Notes under the pieces: model-generated
Database searches by the model: none
What the model was told of the DNA's origin: nothing
Seen by the model: only the letters and a program-made list of their open reading frames with translations
Assembly (NCBI GenBank): GCA_021791875.1
Contig: JAJYVU010000012.1
Span: 1 to 64,000 of the forward strand
Length of the DNA stretch: 64,000 bases
Reading direction: 5' to 3'
DNA from: Acidobacteriota bacterium
GTDB taxonomy: Bacteria > Acidobacteriota > Terriglobia > Terriglobales > Acidobacteriaceae
In this document: positions 1 through 8,501 of the stretch, piece by piece
Layout: the number at the start of each line of letters is the position of its first letter
Position numbering within the stretch: the first letter of the stretch is position 1
Position numbers and translations under genes: made by a program

Positions 1-2
1 CG

Positions 3-80
3 CGCTACGGCTATCGTCGTCTGCACGTGCTGTTAGGCCGTGAGGGCGAGCAGGTCAACCACAAGCGGGTGCACCGGTGA
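3..80 (+). pseudogene. 3' remnant of an IS3-family transposase (OrfB)
   Basis: The first 25 codons read RYGYRRLHVLLGREG then EQVNHKRVHR and stop. This is the conserved GYRRLH...NHKRVxR stretch of IS3-family OrfB, just before the catalytic integrase core, where the full protein continues LYR. The reading is cut at position 78, where the IS21 terminal repeat begins, and the stop codon TGA is the first three bases of that repeat. The 5' part lies outside the window. Identification rests on one short but characteristic motif. Confidence 0.75.
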
Positions 81-131
81 TTTTGGCATTCTGGTTTGGC
101 CCAGGAGTGGCAGTTAAGTCTGGCCCACTTG
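78..131 (+). repeat. IS21 left terminal inverted repeat
   Basis: Starting at TGATTTTGGCA, this 54-bp segment aligns without gaps to the reverse complement of 2592-2645. Shared blocks include TTTGGCA, TTGGCCCA, GGCAGTTAA and a final TGG.TCAC-like block. IS21 ends normally carry such multiple repeats for IstA binding. Confidence 0.8.
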
Positions 132-156
132 TGAGGGTGGTGGTTACGCTTCGAGG

Positions 157-1725
157 ATGGGAGAGCGGAAGCGTAGCTGGCTAACCAGGAGAGCGAAGGT
201 GGAACTGTTTGAGCAGATACGCCGGGAGTATGAGTTCGGCGTGGGAACGATCGCGGGAGTATCGCGGAAGTTGGGAGTGCACCGTCGGATGGTGCGCGAG
301 GCGCTGCGCAGTGCCGAGCCGACGGGGCGCAAGCCGCAGCAGCGGCGGCTTCGGAAGTTGGAAGCGTCACAGGATTTCATTGACCAGGTGTTGCAGGCGG
401 ATTTGTCCGCTCCGCCGAAGCAGCGTCACACGGCTCGTCGCATCTTCGACCGTCTGCGGGCGGAGGTGCCAGGCTTTGATGCCAGTGAGCGGACGGTACG
501 TGGCTATGTGCAACGACGGCGCCGGCAGCTTGGACTGGAACGGCGCGAAGTATTTGTGCCGCAGACCTATGCATGGGGTTCGGAAGCGCAGGTGGACTGG
601 TATGAAGCCTTTGCCGTGTTGAGCGGCGAGCGGGTGAAGCTGCAGGTTTTCGAGATGCGCTCGATGGCCAGCGGCGGAGCATTTCATCGTGCCTATACCC
701 ACGCCACGCAGCAGGCATTTCTGGAAGCGCATGAACTGTCTTTTCGCTATTTTGATGGTGTTTTCCGGACTCTGCGCTACGACAACCTGAAGAGTGCGGT
801 GAAGAAGGTGTTTCGCGGTTACCGGCGCGAGGAGACCAGCCGGTTCATCGCGTTCCGGTCACACTGGCGATATCAGAGTGAGTTCTGCTCCCCCGGGCGG
901 GGGAACGAAAAGGGTGGCGTGGAAGGCGAAGGCGGATATTTTCGTCGCAACCACTGGGTGCCGTTGCCTGAAGCCCGCGACCTGGAAGAGTTGAACGCCT
1001 ACCTGGAGCGATGCTGTCGCGAAGATCGGAGTCGTGTTCTGTCTGGTCGGACGGAGACGGTGGGGGCGGCGATGCTGGCCGAACAGCCGCATCTTTTGCC
1101 GCTGGCCGCCGAGCCCTTTGATCTGGCCGAGGTCAGCTTCCCGACCGTGGATGGGTTGCGCTGTGTGCGCGTGCGAACCAACCGCTATTCGGTACCGTTA
1201 AAGCCGGGCACCCGGGTGGAAGCCAGAGTCACCGCCGACACGGTGGAGTTGTGGCACGATGGCCGCCGCGTAGCCCGGCATGAACGCTGCTACAGCCGCC
1301 AGCAGCAGGTGCTCGATCTGGAACATTATCTGGATGTTCTGGAGCGCAAGCCTGGAGCATTGGCTGGTTCGACGCCGTTGGCGCAGTGGCGCCAGGCAGG
1401 ACGTTGGCCCGCGTGCTTCGATCGACTGTGGCAGGAGCTGAACACGCGCCATGGACGTCAGCAGGGCACACGGCAGATGATCGAGCTACTCGAGGTGGGA
1501 GCCAGCCAGGGCTGGAGCCGCTTGCAGTCTGCGGTGGAACAGGCTCTGTCGCTGGGATGCCACGATGTGGCGGCGATCCGGCACCTGCTGATGGCGGGTC
1601 AGTTCGAACGGCCGGCAATGGCAGTGATGGAGATTGGTGGACTGGCGCGTTACGAGCGGCCGCTGCCGGAGTTGAGTGGATACGACCGGCTGCTCGGCAA
1701 GAACGGTGTGGAGGCGATCCCATGA
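157..1725 (+). CDS. istA: IS21 transposase IstA
   Basis: This 522-residue DDE transposase cuts and joins the IS21 ends together with IstB. An N-terminal helix-turn-helix region (about residues 15-50, [21 protein letters not shown]) should bind the terminal repeats. The integrase core carries the acidic residues D147 (in QVDWYEA), D209 (in RYDNLK) and a glutamate in the NEKGGVEG block (E256 most likely). A C-terminal beta-rich region follows ([12 protein letters not shown]), typical of the family. Length is normal and no frameshift is seen. The stop codon overlaps the istB start (ATGA), which implies translational coupling. Confidence 0.93.
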   Translation: MGERKRSWLTRRAKVELFEQIRREYEFGVGTIAGVSRKLGVHRRMVREALRSAEPTGRKPQQRRLRKLEASQDFIDQVLQADLSAPPKQRHTARRIFDRLRAEVPGFDASERTVRGYVQRRRRQLGLERREVFVPQTYAWGSEAQVDWYEAFAVLSGERVKLQVFEMRSMASGGAFHRAYTHATQQAFLEAHELSFRYFDGVFRTLRYDNLKSAVKKVFRGYRREETSRFIAFRSHWRYQSEFCSPGRGNEKGGVEGEGGYFRRNHWVPLPEARDLEELNAYLERCCREDRSRVLSGRTETVGAAMLAEQPHLLPLAAEPFDLAEVSFPTVDGLRCVRVRTNRYSVPLKPGTRVEARVTADTVELWHDGRRVARHERCYSRQQQVLDLEHYLDVLERKPGALAGSTPLAQWRQAGRWPACFDRLWQELNTRHGRQQGTRQMIELLEVGASQGWSRLQSAVEQALSLGCHDVAAIRHLLMAGQFERPAMAVMEIGGLARYERPLPELSGYDRLLGKNGVEAIP

Positions 1726-2501
1726 AGAACACCTCCGAGAACCTGGAACAGGCTGCTGTGGAGCAACAGTGCCGCGCCCTGCACCTGCCCGCGGTGGCCG
1801 AACAGTGCGCGCCCCTGGCCGATGTGGCGGCCAGGCAGCGGCAGACTTACCTGCGCTATCTGGAAGCTCTGCTGGCGGTGGAGTTGGAAGAACGCGAACG
1901 CAACACCATCACCCGGCGCATCAAGGACGCTCGCCTGCCGCGCATCAAGACCTTGGAGGATTTCGACTTCAGCAAGGCTCCACAGGTCGCGGCTACCCGC
2001 ATCCACGAACTGGCGCAGGGCGGCTATATCGAACGAGCCGAACCGATCATATTTATCGGTGACTGCGGAACCGGAAAGACGCATCTGCTGACCGGCCTGT
2101 GTATCGCCGCCTGCCGTCAGAAGCACCGCGTCCGATTCGCCACCGCGGCGGCCCTGGTCAACGAACTCGTCGAAGCCAAGCAGCAACTCCAGTTGCGCCG
2201 CGTGCTGGCCCGCTGGGAACGCTATGACCTGATCGCTATCGACGAAGTCGGCTATGTACCCATGGCCGACCTTGGCGCCGAGTTCCTCTTCCAGGTCATC
2301 GCAGAACGAGCGGAAAAGGCCGCCGTGATCCTCACCACCAATCTGCCCTTTTCCGAATGGACCCAGGTGATCCCGAATGCCCGGCTTTGCAAGGCCCTGC
2401 TGGACCGCATCACCGACCGGGCGCACATCATCGAAACCGGTGCAGACAGTTACCGGTTCCGGAGAACGGTTGAGAAAGGAAGGAAAAAACCTACGGGCTG
2501 A
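1722..2501 (+). CDS. istB: IS21 helper ATPase IstB
   Basis: A 259-residue AAA+ ATPase of the IstB/DnaC type that assists IstA in target selection and strand transfer. The Walker A loop GDCGTGKT lies at residues 113-120, Walker B follows in [11 protein letters not shown], and a sensor-like [10 protein letters not shown] block sits near residue 210. The ATG at 1722 overlaps the istA stop by four bases and gives the family's usual length of about 250-260 residues. The longer in-frame extension upstream lies inside istA and is not used. The gene is intact. Confidence 0.93.
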   Translation: MKNTSENLEQAAVEQQCRALHLPAVAEQCAPLADVAARQRQTYLRYLEALLAVELEERERNTITRRIKDARLPRIKTLEDFDFSKAPQVAATRIHELAQGGYIERAEPIIFIGDCGTGKTHLLTGLCIAACRQKHRVRFATAAALVNELVEAKQQLQLRRVLARWERYDLIAIDEVGYVPMADLGAEFLFQVIAERAEKAAVILTTNLPFSEWTQVIPNARLCKALLDRITDRAHIIETGADSYRFRRTVEKGRKKPTG

Positions 2502-2510
2502 TGCATGCCC

Positions 2511-2557
2511 GCGCTGGACTTCGGGCTTCCGCTACGCTCCAGCCCGAAGCCCAGCGC
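2511..2557 (+). terminator. Strong hairpin after istB inside the IS element
   Basis: A 17-bp stem with a single mismatch (A2518) pairs 2511-2527 with 2541-2557 around a 13-nt loop (2528-2540). It starts 10 bases after the istB stop codon. No T-run follows, so it is not a textbook intrinsic terminator. It could stabilise the istAB mRNA 3' end or block read-through out of the element. Confidence 0.55.
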
Positions 2558-2591
2558 ATTCCTATCCCTCCTGCTGATCACCTCAATGCCA

Positions 2592-2645
2592 CAGGTGAGC
2601 CAAAGTTAACTGCCGCAAATGGGCCAACATCAGTTGCCAAACGCA
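2592..2645 (-). repeat. IS21 right terminal inverted repeat
   Basis: The reverse complement starts TGCGTTTGGCA and matches the left repeat at 78-131 over its whole 54-bp length, with scattered mismatches. It defines the right boundary of the element at 2645. Confidence 0.8.
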
Positions 2646-2919
2646 GGCGGCGCAAGGGATTGCGTATGTGCCGTATTTTCCGCTGGGAGGGTTTGCTCCG
2701 CTGCAGGCGGAGGAGTTAAAGGAAGTGGCCGCGTCCCTGGGGGCCACGCCAATGCAGGTGGCGCTGGTGTGGCTGCTGCGGCGGTCGCCGAATCTGCTGC
2801 TGATTCCAGGGACATCTTCGGTGGGGCATTTGCGGGAGAATCTGGCTGCGGCGGAGTTGGATCTGCCAGAGGATGCGCTGGCGAGGCTGAATGGAATCGG
2901 CACGGCGGCGACAGCCTGA
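2646..2919 (+). pseudogene. 5'-truncated aldo/keto reductase (C-terminal ~90 residues)
   Basis: The reading frame directly after the IS21 end encodes AAQGIAYVPYFPLGGF, then EELKEVAASLGATPMQVALVWLL and LLIPGTSSVGHLREN, and stops at 2919. These are the C-terminal strand, the P-loop-like NADP-binding segment (IPGTSS) and the closing helices of the aldo/keto reductase barrel. The N-terminal two-thirds, with the catalytic Tyr/Lys/His, are missing because of the IS21-associated rearrangement. A GTG at 2668 gives an ORF, but a protein starting there could not fold as an enzyme. A complete, different aldo/keto reductase lies at 43568. Confidence 0.85.
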
Positions 2920-2949
2920 GAGATGGGCTGCGGCTATGATTCTTGAGAG

Positions 2950-3672
2950 ATGAGAACGTGGCCTTTTCGCAGAAAGAATACCAAGCGTGAGGGAAGCTGG
3001 CGGCCGGTGCGATGGCTATGGGCCTTCGCGCGTTGGGTTGCGATTGTGATGGTTGGCTGGTGGGTGCTGTGTTCGCTGCTACTGGTGGCTTACCGGTTTG
3101 TACCGCCTCCGACGACGGCGGTGCATGTGGAGCGGCGCGTACAGGCGTGGCTGGCGCATAAGCCGTATCACATGCGGTACGAGTATGTTCCGTTGAGCCG
3201 GATTTCTCCGAATCTGCAACATGCAGTGATCGCGGCCGAGGATGCGAAGTTTTATCACGAGCATGGGTTTGACTGGGAAGCGATGGGCAAGGCGGCCAAG
3301 GGGGATTTGGCCGGGCATCGGCTGCGGGGAGGGTCGACGCTGGATCAGCAACTGGTGAAGAACCTGTTTCTGGGGACGGAGCGGACGATCTGGCGGAAGG
3401 TGCTGGAGGCCTCGCTGGTTCCGGTGGCGGAGGTGGCGCTGGGCAAGCAACGGATTCTGGAGCTGTACTTGAACGAAGTGGAGTGGGGGCGCGGCGTGTA
3501 CGGCGCGGAGGCGGCGTGCCGGTATTACTACGGGACGAGCGCGCGGAATGTGAGCCGGGATGAGGCAGCGCGACTGGCCGCGATATTGCCGGATCCGCGG
3601 CATTGGGAGCCGGAGCGAATGGGGTGGTACAGCGGGGTGATTGAGCGGCGGATGAGCCAGATGGGGTGGTAG
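2950..3672 (+). CDS. mtgA: Monofunctional biosynthetic peptidoglycan transglycosylase
   Basis: A 240-residue inner-membrane glycosyltransferase that polymerises lipid II into glycan strands. It has one N-terminal transmembrane helix (about residues 28-48) followed by a GT51 domain. The catalytic glutamate is E97 in AAEDAKFYHEHGFD. The second conserved block reads GGSTLDQQLVKNLFL (residues 128-142), a small variation on the usual GGSTISQQ. Later blocks KILELYLN-like and WGRGVYGAEAA are present. There is no transpeptidase domain, so this is the MtgA type rather than a class A PBP. The gene starts 30 bases after the truncated reductase and seems unaffected by the IS. Confidence 0.93.
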   Translation: MRTWPFRRKNTKREGSWRPVRWLWAFARWVAIVMVGWWVLCSLLLVAYRFVPPPTTAVHVERRVQAWLAHKPYHMRYEYVPLSRISPNLQHAVIAAEDAKFYHEHGFDWEAMGKAAKGDLAGHRLRGGSTLDQQLVKNLFLGTERTIWRKVLEASLVPVAEVALGKQRILELYLNEVEWGRGVYGAEAACRYYYGTSARNVSRDEAARLAAILPDPRHWEPERMGWYSGVIERRMSQMGW

Positions 3673-3706
3673 GGGGAGCGTTGTACCCCACCCGGCAAGG
3701 TGCTGA

Positions 3707-4189
3707 TTATGGCTGAGGCTGCGGAGCCGGCGTGAGGCCGTGCCGCTTCATGACTTCCATCATCTTTGCGCGGTCGGGCGGGCCGCCTGCGGCTGAGTTG
3801 ATGACCTCGGCTGCTTCTCGAAAAAATTGCGGGCCAATCGCGGCGGGGGTGACCATGCAGAGCATCTTGGCGTCGCGGGTGGTGTTGTTGTCAAAGCGGT
3901 GTACGGCTCCGCGGGGAATGCAGAGAGCCTGGCCGGGTGCGACGTCAATGGGTTTGCCGTCGACAGTCCAGGTGAGGACGCCTTCGATGCCGTAGATGGT
4001 CTCCTCGTAGTGGTCGTGGCTGTGGGCGGGCCCGGCGAGCTTTTGAGCGGCGGGGACAACGACCTCAAACACGGCGACCGTTCCGTTGGACTGCTCACCG
4101 GTGAGGAGAAACCGCACCGCGAGCGGTCCGAGCCGGATTGTTTCTTCGGCGGGGTTGATGCCTGGGGCGATTGCGTGTGTTGGTTCCAT
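3707..4189 (-). CDS. Cupin-domain protein divergent from a MarR regulator
   Basis: A 160-residue protein with a single cupin_2 barrel. Metal-binding candidates are H56, H58 and H60 in AHSHDHYEE, a glutamate at 62/63, and H97 in PRGAVHRFD. The PGQALCIP turn between the two cupin motifs is also present. Such small cupins are often oxidoreductases or sensing proteins, but the substrate cannot be read from the sequence. The gene is divergent from the MarR gene at 4270, and the 80-bp spacer holds two palindromic sites, so it is probably controlled by that regulator (inference). It converges on mtgA. Confidence 0.85.
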   Translation of the reverse strand: MEPTHAIAPGINPAEETIRLGPLAVRFLLTGEQSNGTVAVFEVVVPAAQKLAGPAHSHDHYEETIYGIEGVLTWTVDGKPIDVAPGQALCIPRGAVHRFDNNTTRDAKMLCMVTPAAIGPQFFREAAEVINSAAGGPPDRAKMMEVMKRHGLTPAPQPQP

Positions 4190-4204
4190 GGCTCACCTCA
4201 TTTC

Positions 4205-4247
4205 GGTAAACTATGTTTACCATGGAAAGAGGGTAAACTTTATTTAC
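4205..4247. promoter_or_regulatory. Tandem palindromic operators, probable MarR-binding sites
   Basis: Two related inverted repeats occupy the divergent spacer. The first is GGTAAACTATGTTTACC (4205-4221), a perfect dyad with a 3-base centre. The second is GTAAACTTTATTTAC (4233-4247), with one arm mismatch. The centres lie 27 bases apart. The local sequence is far more AT-rich than the surroundings, as expected of a promoter. MarR-family dimers bind dyads of this size, and the location suggests control of both the cupin gene and the regulator itself. Confidence 0.75.
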
Positions 4248-4269
4248 TTTTCATGTCAATGGATTTTGC

Positions 4270-4719
4270 ATGGATTATTCGCAGGTCAAGACTGAGGGTA
4301 TGCTCATCGGGGCGCTGCTGCGTGTTCCGGCTGAGGCCATTCATCGTCGTCTCATTCGCGAGTTGAACAAGGCGGGGTTTGAGGGTCTGGCGTTACCGCA
4401 CATGGCGATCTTTCGATTTCCGGGGCCGGATGGCGTGCGTCCGGGAGTGCTGGCGGAGCGCGCCGGAATGAGCAAGCAGGCGATGAATCGGATTCTGGGC
4501 AGTCTGGAAGAGATGGGGTATTTAGTCCGCACCGACGCACCCGACGGGGGGCGGGCGCGGATTGTGCAATTTACCGAGCGCGGCCGTGCGGCGTATGCCA
4601 AGCAGATTGAGGTGCTGTTCGAGATCGAGAAGGAATGGCGGGATGAGCTGGGCACCAGGGAATTTGCGCAGCTGAAGAAGTTGCTGGGCCGGATTTGGGA
4701 GAGTCCGCTGGTGCGTTAG
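4270..4719 (+). CDS. MarR-family transcriptional regulator
   Basis: A 149-residue winged-helix protein. The helix-turn-helix covers GVLAERAGMSKQAMNRILGSL and the wing RTDAPDGGRARIVQFTERG, flanked by dimerisation helices at both ends, which is the standard MarR layout. It probably binds the two dyads just upstream (4205-4247), repressing itself and the divergent cupin gene until a small ligand is bound. The ligand cannot be inferred. The ATG at 4270 places the first residues (MDYSQVKT) in line with typical N-terminal helices. Confidence 0.88.
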   Translation: MDYSQVKTEGMLIGALLRVPAEAIHRRLIRELNKAGFEGLALPHMAIFRFPGPDGVRPGVLAERAGMSKQAMNRILGSLEEMGYLVRTDAPDGGRARIVQFTERGRAAYAKQIEVLFEIEKEWRDELGTREFAQLKKLLGRIWESPLVR

Positions 4720-4820
4720 GCGCGACTGGGCACATAAATGAAAGCTTGCGTAAGATTCCTGCGTGGCGAGAGCGATGCAAATGCATTGCAGCCAACTCAA
4801 GCTTGCAGCAGGAAAGGCAG

Positions 4821-6194
4821 ATGATGGATCAGCGGTGGAGCAGGCGCAAATTTCTGAACAGGGCGGCGGGGACGGCGGGTGCGATCGCGGCGGCATCGTG
4901 GGGAGGCGATGCATTTGGGTGGGGAGCACCGGTGTCGCCGTTTCTGGGGCGGTATGTGACGCATATTTCCGTGGTGCGGGTGAACCAGGTGGAGGTGACA
5001 CCGCACCGGAACCTTGGGCAGGGTGAGGCACCGCTGAATAGCCCGAAGCATATTCGTGCACGGCGAGAGGCTTTTGGACGCGGGTGCCCGGACGGCAGAA
5101 TGACGTGGGCGGTGAGCTGGCTGGCGCTGATCGATCAGCGCAAGGAGTACCAGGAGGTGCGGAAGCTGCTGGCCGGGTACCACGATAAGTACGGCGATGA
5201 GATCACGTTTATCCCGGGTGGGTATTTTGCACCGATGTACAACACGTGCGAGCAGATCAAGGTGTGGAATCACGAGGGGCTGGCGAAGGTGTCGCAGATG
5301 GTGGGTGGTGGATATCGTCCGCAGTGCCTGGTGGCAGGATTCATGGATGCGGAGAACCAGCGGGACCTGGCGAAGGAAGAGGGCATTCATGTGTGCCAGG
5401 GGGAGATCTGGAGCCAGTACGGGATTGACTATGGGGATGGAGACGGGGGCATCAGCTACCCGTACTATCCAAGCCGACAGGATTACTTGAAACCGGCGCA
5501 AGGGCCGGCGGATTTTATTGACTGTGTGTGCCTGGATGGGTGGACATGCGACTTTCTGGCGGCGCGGCGGCCTGGATTCCAGGGAGGGTTCAACAGCCGC
5601 ATGGGCGTGGGGCCGATTGAGACGGTGGGCGATCTCGGCGAGAAGGTAGGCCGGATGGAGATGATGGCGACAACGGCGATTCACTTTGACCGTGGGCATG
5701 CGCTGAACGGATTTGGATGGGTGACGGGGATCTGGGAAGTGTCGATTGGGCACGATGAGGATCTGGCGTGGTGGCTGCAGTCGATTCAGGAGAGATGGCC
5801 GGATACGCAGGTGATTCCGGAAGGCGAATTTGGCCTGAAGTGGCGGGCGCATTATCCGAACAACGATGGGCTGAATTACCGGTTTGTGGAGAAGGGGACG
5901 GGCGCGCCGGGTTCGGAGAAGGATTTGGAGATTCGGTGGTACATGAATCAGGAGTTTCGGCTGGCGCTGTTGCGGAACTGGGTGAAGGACAGCCCTTACA
6001 TGGCGATTGACTTTACGCGGTACGACCTGCCGGTGCATGAGCCGCAGGACTTGCAGCGGGACTGGAACCTGATGAATGTGCTGAACCAGAAGGGTACGCG
6101 CCCGCAGGATAAGCCGAAGCGGCTGGGGCAGTTGCCGGAGGGGGATCAGCGGCGGATTTATGCAAGGTATCCGGAGCTGAAGAAGTGGGCTTGA
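4821..6194 (+). CDS. Tat-exported protein, DUF3863-like
   Basis: A 457-residue protein whose N terminus carries a twin-arginine signal (SRRKFLNRAAG, then an Ala-rich hydrophobic stretch). It should therefore be folded in the cytoplasm and exported by TatABC. The start at 4821 is preferred over upstream in-frame codons because GGAAAG lies about 6 bases upstream and the Tat motif is then N-terminal. The mature part is rich in Trp, Tyr, Gly and Asp (GDGDGG, WLQSIQERWPD, HFDRGHALNGFGW), as in carbohydrate-active barrels. I believe it belongs to the DUF3863 family, but no catalytic residues can be assigned. The 100-bp upstream spacer contains a TGCAA-N5-TTGCA dyad (4776-4790) that may be an operator. 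Confidence 0.6.
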   Translation: MMDQRWSRRKFLNRAAGTAGAIAAASWGGDAFGWGAPVSPFLGRYVTHISVVRVNQVEVTPHRNLGQGEAPLNSPKHIRARREAFGRGCPDGRMTWAVSWLALIDQRKEYQEVRKLLAGYHDKYGDEITFIPGGYFAPMYNTCEQIKVWNHEGLAKVSQMVGGGYRPQCLVAGFMDAENQRDLAKEEGIHVCQGEIWSQYGIDYGDGDGGISYPYYPSRQDYLKPAQGPADFIDCVCLDGWTCDFLAARRPGFQGGFNSRMGVGPIETVGDLGEKVGRMEMMATTAIHFDRGHALNGFGWVTGIWEVSIGHDEDLAWWLQSIQERWPDTQVIPEGEFGLKWRAHYPNNDGLNYRFVEKGTGAPGSEKDLEIRWYMNQEFRLALLRNWVKDSPYMAIDFTRYDLPVHEPQDLQRDWNLMNVLNQKGTRPQDKPKRLGQLPEGDQRRIYARYPELKKWA

Positions 6195-6229
6195 GGGGGA
6201 CGGAGAACTGCAGGTTCCTCGGGTGCGCC

Positions 6230-6249
6230 TGGCGCGATGGATCGCGCCA
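6230..6249. repeat. Perfect hairpin between convergent genes
   Basis: TGGCGCGA (6230-6237) and TCGCGCCA (6242-6249) form an 8-bp stem with a TGGA loop, in the gap between the DUF3863-like gene and fabH. No T-run follows on either strand. The surrounding text (CAGGTTCCTCGGG... and CTTCGGTGGAATGACA) looks like a worn copy of an intergenic repeat; this is a visual impression, not a database match. Confidence 0.45.
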
Positions 6250-6296
6250 AACTTCGGTGGAATGACAATCCTGGATTAAGGAAATGATGAAGGTGT

Positions 6297-7313
6297 TTAG
6301 AACTCCCAGCGGAGGAGGGCAGCGCCAACGGTGAAGCCCGCGCCGACGCTGGCGACGAGGATGAGGTCGTTCTTTTTGAGGCGGCCGTCGTCGCGGGCAG
6401 TTTGCATGGCGAGGGGGATGGTTCCGGCGGTGGTATTGCCATAGCGGTCGATGTTGATGACGACTTTTTCCGGTGGGAGGGCGAGGCGCTCGGCGCAGGA
6501 CTCGATGATGCGGCGGTTGGCCTGGTGGGGGATGAAGCAACTGAGGTCAGAGCCGGTTAGGCCGTTGCGTTCGAGGACGCGAGTGGTGGCTTCGGCCATT
6601 TTGCGGACGGCGAATTTGTAGACGGCCTGGCCGTCCTGATGGACGTAGTGCATTCGTTTCTCGATGGTTTCGTGGCTGGGCGGATTGAGGCTGCCGCCGC
6701 CGGGCATATAGAGGGAGCAGCCGCCGGAGCCGTCGATTTCATGGAGGTAGTCGATCATGCCGATTTCGCCGGGTTCAGCGGGCTCGATGAGGACCGCGCC
6801 GGCGCCGTCGCCGAAGAGGACGCAGGTGGTGCGGTCGGTGTAATCGAGGATGGAGGACATGGTGTCAGCGCCGATGACGAGGACCCTGGAATGGGCGCCG
6901 GACTCGACGAGTTTGCAGCCGACCTGCAGGGCGTAAACGAAGCCGGAGCAGGCTGCGGAGAGGTCGAATCCCCAGGCGCCGGTGGCGCCCAGCTTGTCCT
7001 GGACGAGGCAGGCCGTGGCGGGGAAGAGCATGTCCGGGGTGACGGTGGCGACGATGATGACCTCGACGTCAGTGGGTGCGATGCCGCGCTTGGCGAGGCA
7101 GATGCGGGCGGCTTCGACGGCCATGTCGCTGGTAGCCTGGCCTTTATCGAGGATGTGGCGCTCGCGGATGCCGACGCGGGAGGTGATCCATTCGTCAGTG
7201 GTGTCGACCATTTTCTCGAGGTCGGCGTTGGTGAGGACGCGAGGTGGGACCCAGGTCCCCAGAGCACTGATTTTTGCCCGACGCGACGAGGGTGGGCGCA
7301 CTTCGAGAGTCAA
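6297..7313 (-). CDS. fabH: Beta-ketoacyl-ACP synthase III
   Basis: A 338-residue thiolase-fold enzyme that starts fatty acid synthesis by condensing acetyl-CoA (or a branched acyl-CoA) with malonyl-ACP. The Cys-His-Asn triad is complete: C122 in SAACSGF, H263 in [10 protein letters not shown] and N293 in YGNTTAGT. The start is a TTG at 7313, supported by a strong GGAGGAG (7319-7325) five bases upstream; no ATG is nearby. The N terminus carries about 12 extra residues before the usual ISALGTWVP. It stands alone here, with fabI about 46 kb away in the window. FabH often sets the straight/branched chain balance, but specificity cannot be read here. Confidence 0.95.
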   Translation of the reverse strand: MTLEVRPPSSRRAKISALGTWVPPRVLTNADLEKMVDTTDEWITSRVGIRERHILDKGQATSDMAVEAARICLAKRGIAPTDVEVIIVATVTPDMLFPATACLVQDKLGATGAWGFDLSAACSGFVYALQVGCKLVESGAHSRVLVIGADTMSSILDYTDRTTCVLFGDGAGAVLIEPAEPGEIGMIDYLHEIDGSGGCSLYMPGGGSLNPPSHETIEKRMHYVHQDGQAVYKFAVRKMAEATTRVLERNGLTGSDLSCFIPHQANRRIIESCAERLALPPEKVVINIDRYGNTTAGTIPLAMQTARDDGRLKKNDLILVASVGAGFTVGAALLRWEF

Positions 7314-7501
7314 AGCTACTCCTCCGATCAGAAAAAGCAGAAGCTGCTGGTAAAGAAGTATTTTCGCCCAGCAATGCGTTCAAGTACAGCCGGTGACATT
7401 GGCTGGAGAAGACGGGCGGTTCTTTGGATGGAATCACAAGGTGAATGTAACCAAGCTCCGTTTTCGGTGTCAGATGAGTAGACTGAAGTGAGGAGATGGT
7501 T

Positions 7502-8470
7502 ATGAAGACGAGAAATAGCCGTATTTCGCCGTCTGAGATTACTCCCAGAGAAATTTTCATGAACCGCCGTAAGTTCATGGTGGGCGCAGCAGCCGCAGGA
7601 GTGGGGCTGGCCGCCGCGGGGAGCGTTCTGGGTGCGTTTGGGCCGGAAAAGAAGGTGATGGCCGCAAACACGCTGCAGACGGTGCCGAGCCAGTGGAACG
7701 GAAAGGGCTTGCAGGAGACCTCATTCTACGACATCACGCACTACAACAACTTTTACGAGTTCGGGACGAGCAAGAGCGATCCGTCGAAGTACGCGTGGAA
7801 GCTGAAGACGGAGCCGTGGACGGTTGAAGTGGACGGGCTGGTTCACAAGAAGAAGACCTTCGACATGGATGCGCTGATGAAGCTGAGCCCGCTGGAGGAC
7901 AGGGTGTACCGGTTCCGGTGCGTGGAGGCATGGGCGATGGTGATTCCGTGGGTGGGGTATTCGCTATCGAAGCTGATAGACGCGGTTCAGCCGCTGTCTT
8001 CGGCGCGGTATGTGGAGTTTGTGTCGGTGGATCGGCCGAGCCAGGAGCCAGGAATCATGAACGTGTCGATCCCGTGGCCGTATAGGGAAGGGCTGCGGAT
8101 GGATGAGGCGATGCATCCGTTGACGCTGCTGACGGTGGGGCTGTACGGGCAAGTGCTGCCGAATCAGGACGGTGCGCCGGTGCGGATTGTGGTGCCGTGG
8201 AAGTACGGGTTCAAGTCGCCGAAGTCGATTGTGAAGATTCGGTTTGTGAAGAACCAGCCGCAGACGACATGGAGCTTGATTGCTCCGAGCGAGTATGGGT
8301 TTTATTCCAATGTGAACCCGAATGTGGACCGGGTACAGTGGAGCCAGAAAACGCAGCGAGTGATTGGGGCGCCAATCTGGAAGCAACTGGAGCCGACGTT
8401 GATGTTTAACGGCTATGGCGACCAGGTGGCAAGCCTGTACAAAGGCATGAACCTGAGCCGCTACTACTGA
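7502..8470 (+). CDS. msrP: Protein-methionine-sulfoxide reductase, molybdopterin subunit
   Basis: A 322-residue periplasmic Mo-cofactor enzyme that reduces methionine sulfoxide in exported proteins, taking electrons from MsrQ. The Tat signal is [13 protein letters not shown] (RR at 22-23), longer than usual because about 20 residues precede it. The molybdenum-ligating cysteine is C140 in [15 protein letters not shown]. The start is placed at 7502 rather than the ATG at 7496, because AGGAG (7491-7495) abuts 7496 but is six bases from 7502. The gene is followed 31 bp later by msrQ. It is divergent from fabH across a 188-bp spacer. Confidence 0.95.
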   Translation: MKTRNSRISPSEITPREIFMNRRKFMVGAAAAGVGLAAAGSVLGAFGPEKKVMAANTLQTVPSQWNGKGLQETSFYDITHYNNFYEFGTSKSDPSKYAWKLKTEPWTVEVDGLVHKKKTFDMDALMKLSPLEDRVYRFRCVEAWAMVIPWVGYSLSKLIDAVQPLSSARYVEFVSVDRPSQEPGIMNVSIPWPYREGLRMDEAMHPLTLLTVGLYGQVLPNQDGAPVRIVVPWKYGFKSPKSIVKIRFVKNQPQTTWSLIAPSEYGFYSNVNPNVDRVQWSQKTQRVIGAPIWKQLEPTLMFNGYGDQVASLYKGMNLSRYY

Positions 8471-8501
8471 GAACCGGAAACAGGATCGAGAAAAGCCGCT
8501 G

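Larger units (their letters stand above)
78..2645 (+). mobile_element. Complete IS21-family insertion sequence
   Basis: A 2568-bp element with two overlapping genes, istA (transposase) and istB (helper ATPase), bounded by long imperfect inverted repeats. The ends are 5'-TG...CA-3', as is usual for IS21. Both genes are intact, so the copy could be active. No target-site duplication is visible: the left flank ends GTGCACCGG and the right flank begins GGCGGCGC. The flanks are also unrelated, with an IS3 transposase fragment on the left and an aldo/keto reductase fragment on the right. This suggests an adjacent deletion or recombination between two copies after insertion (inference). Confidence 0.9.

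Noticed and set aside
69-85. Target-site duplication of the IS21 element
   Set aside because: GTGCACCGG on the left and GGCGGCGC on the right share no 4-8 bp direct repeat at the defined ends.
2630-3691. 353-codon minus-strand open frame
   Set aside because: Pro/Ser-rich antisense of mtgA and the reductase fragment, spanning the IS boundary.
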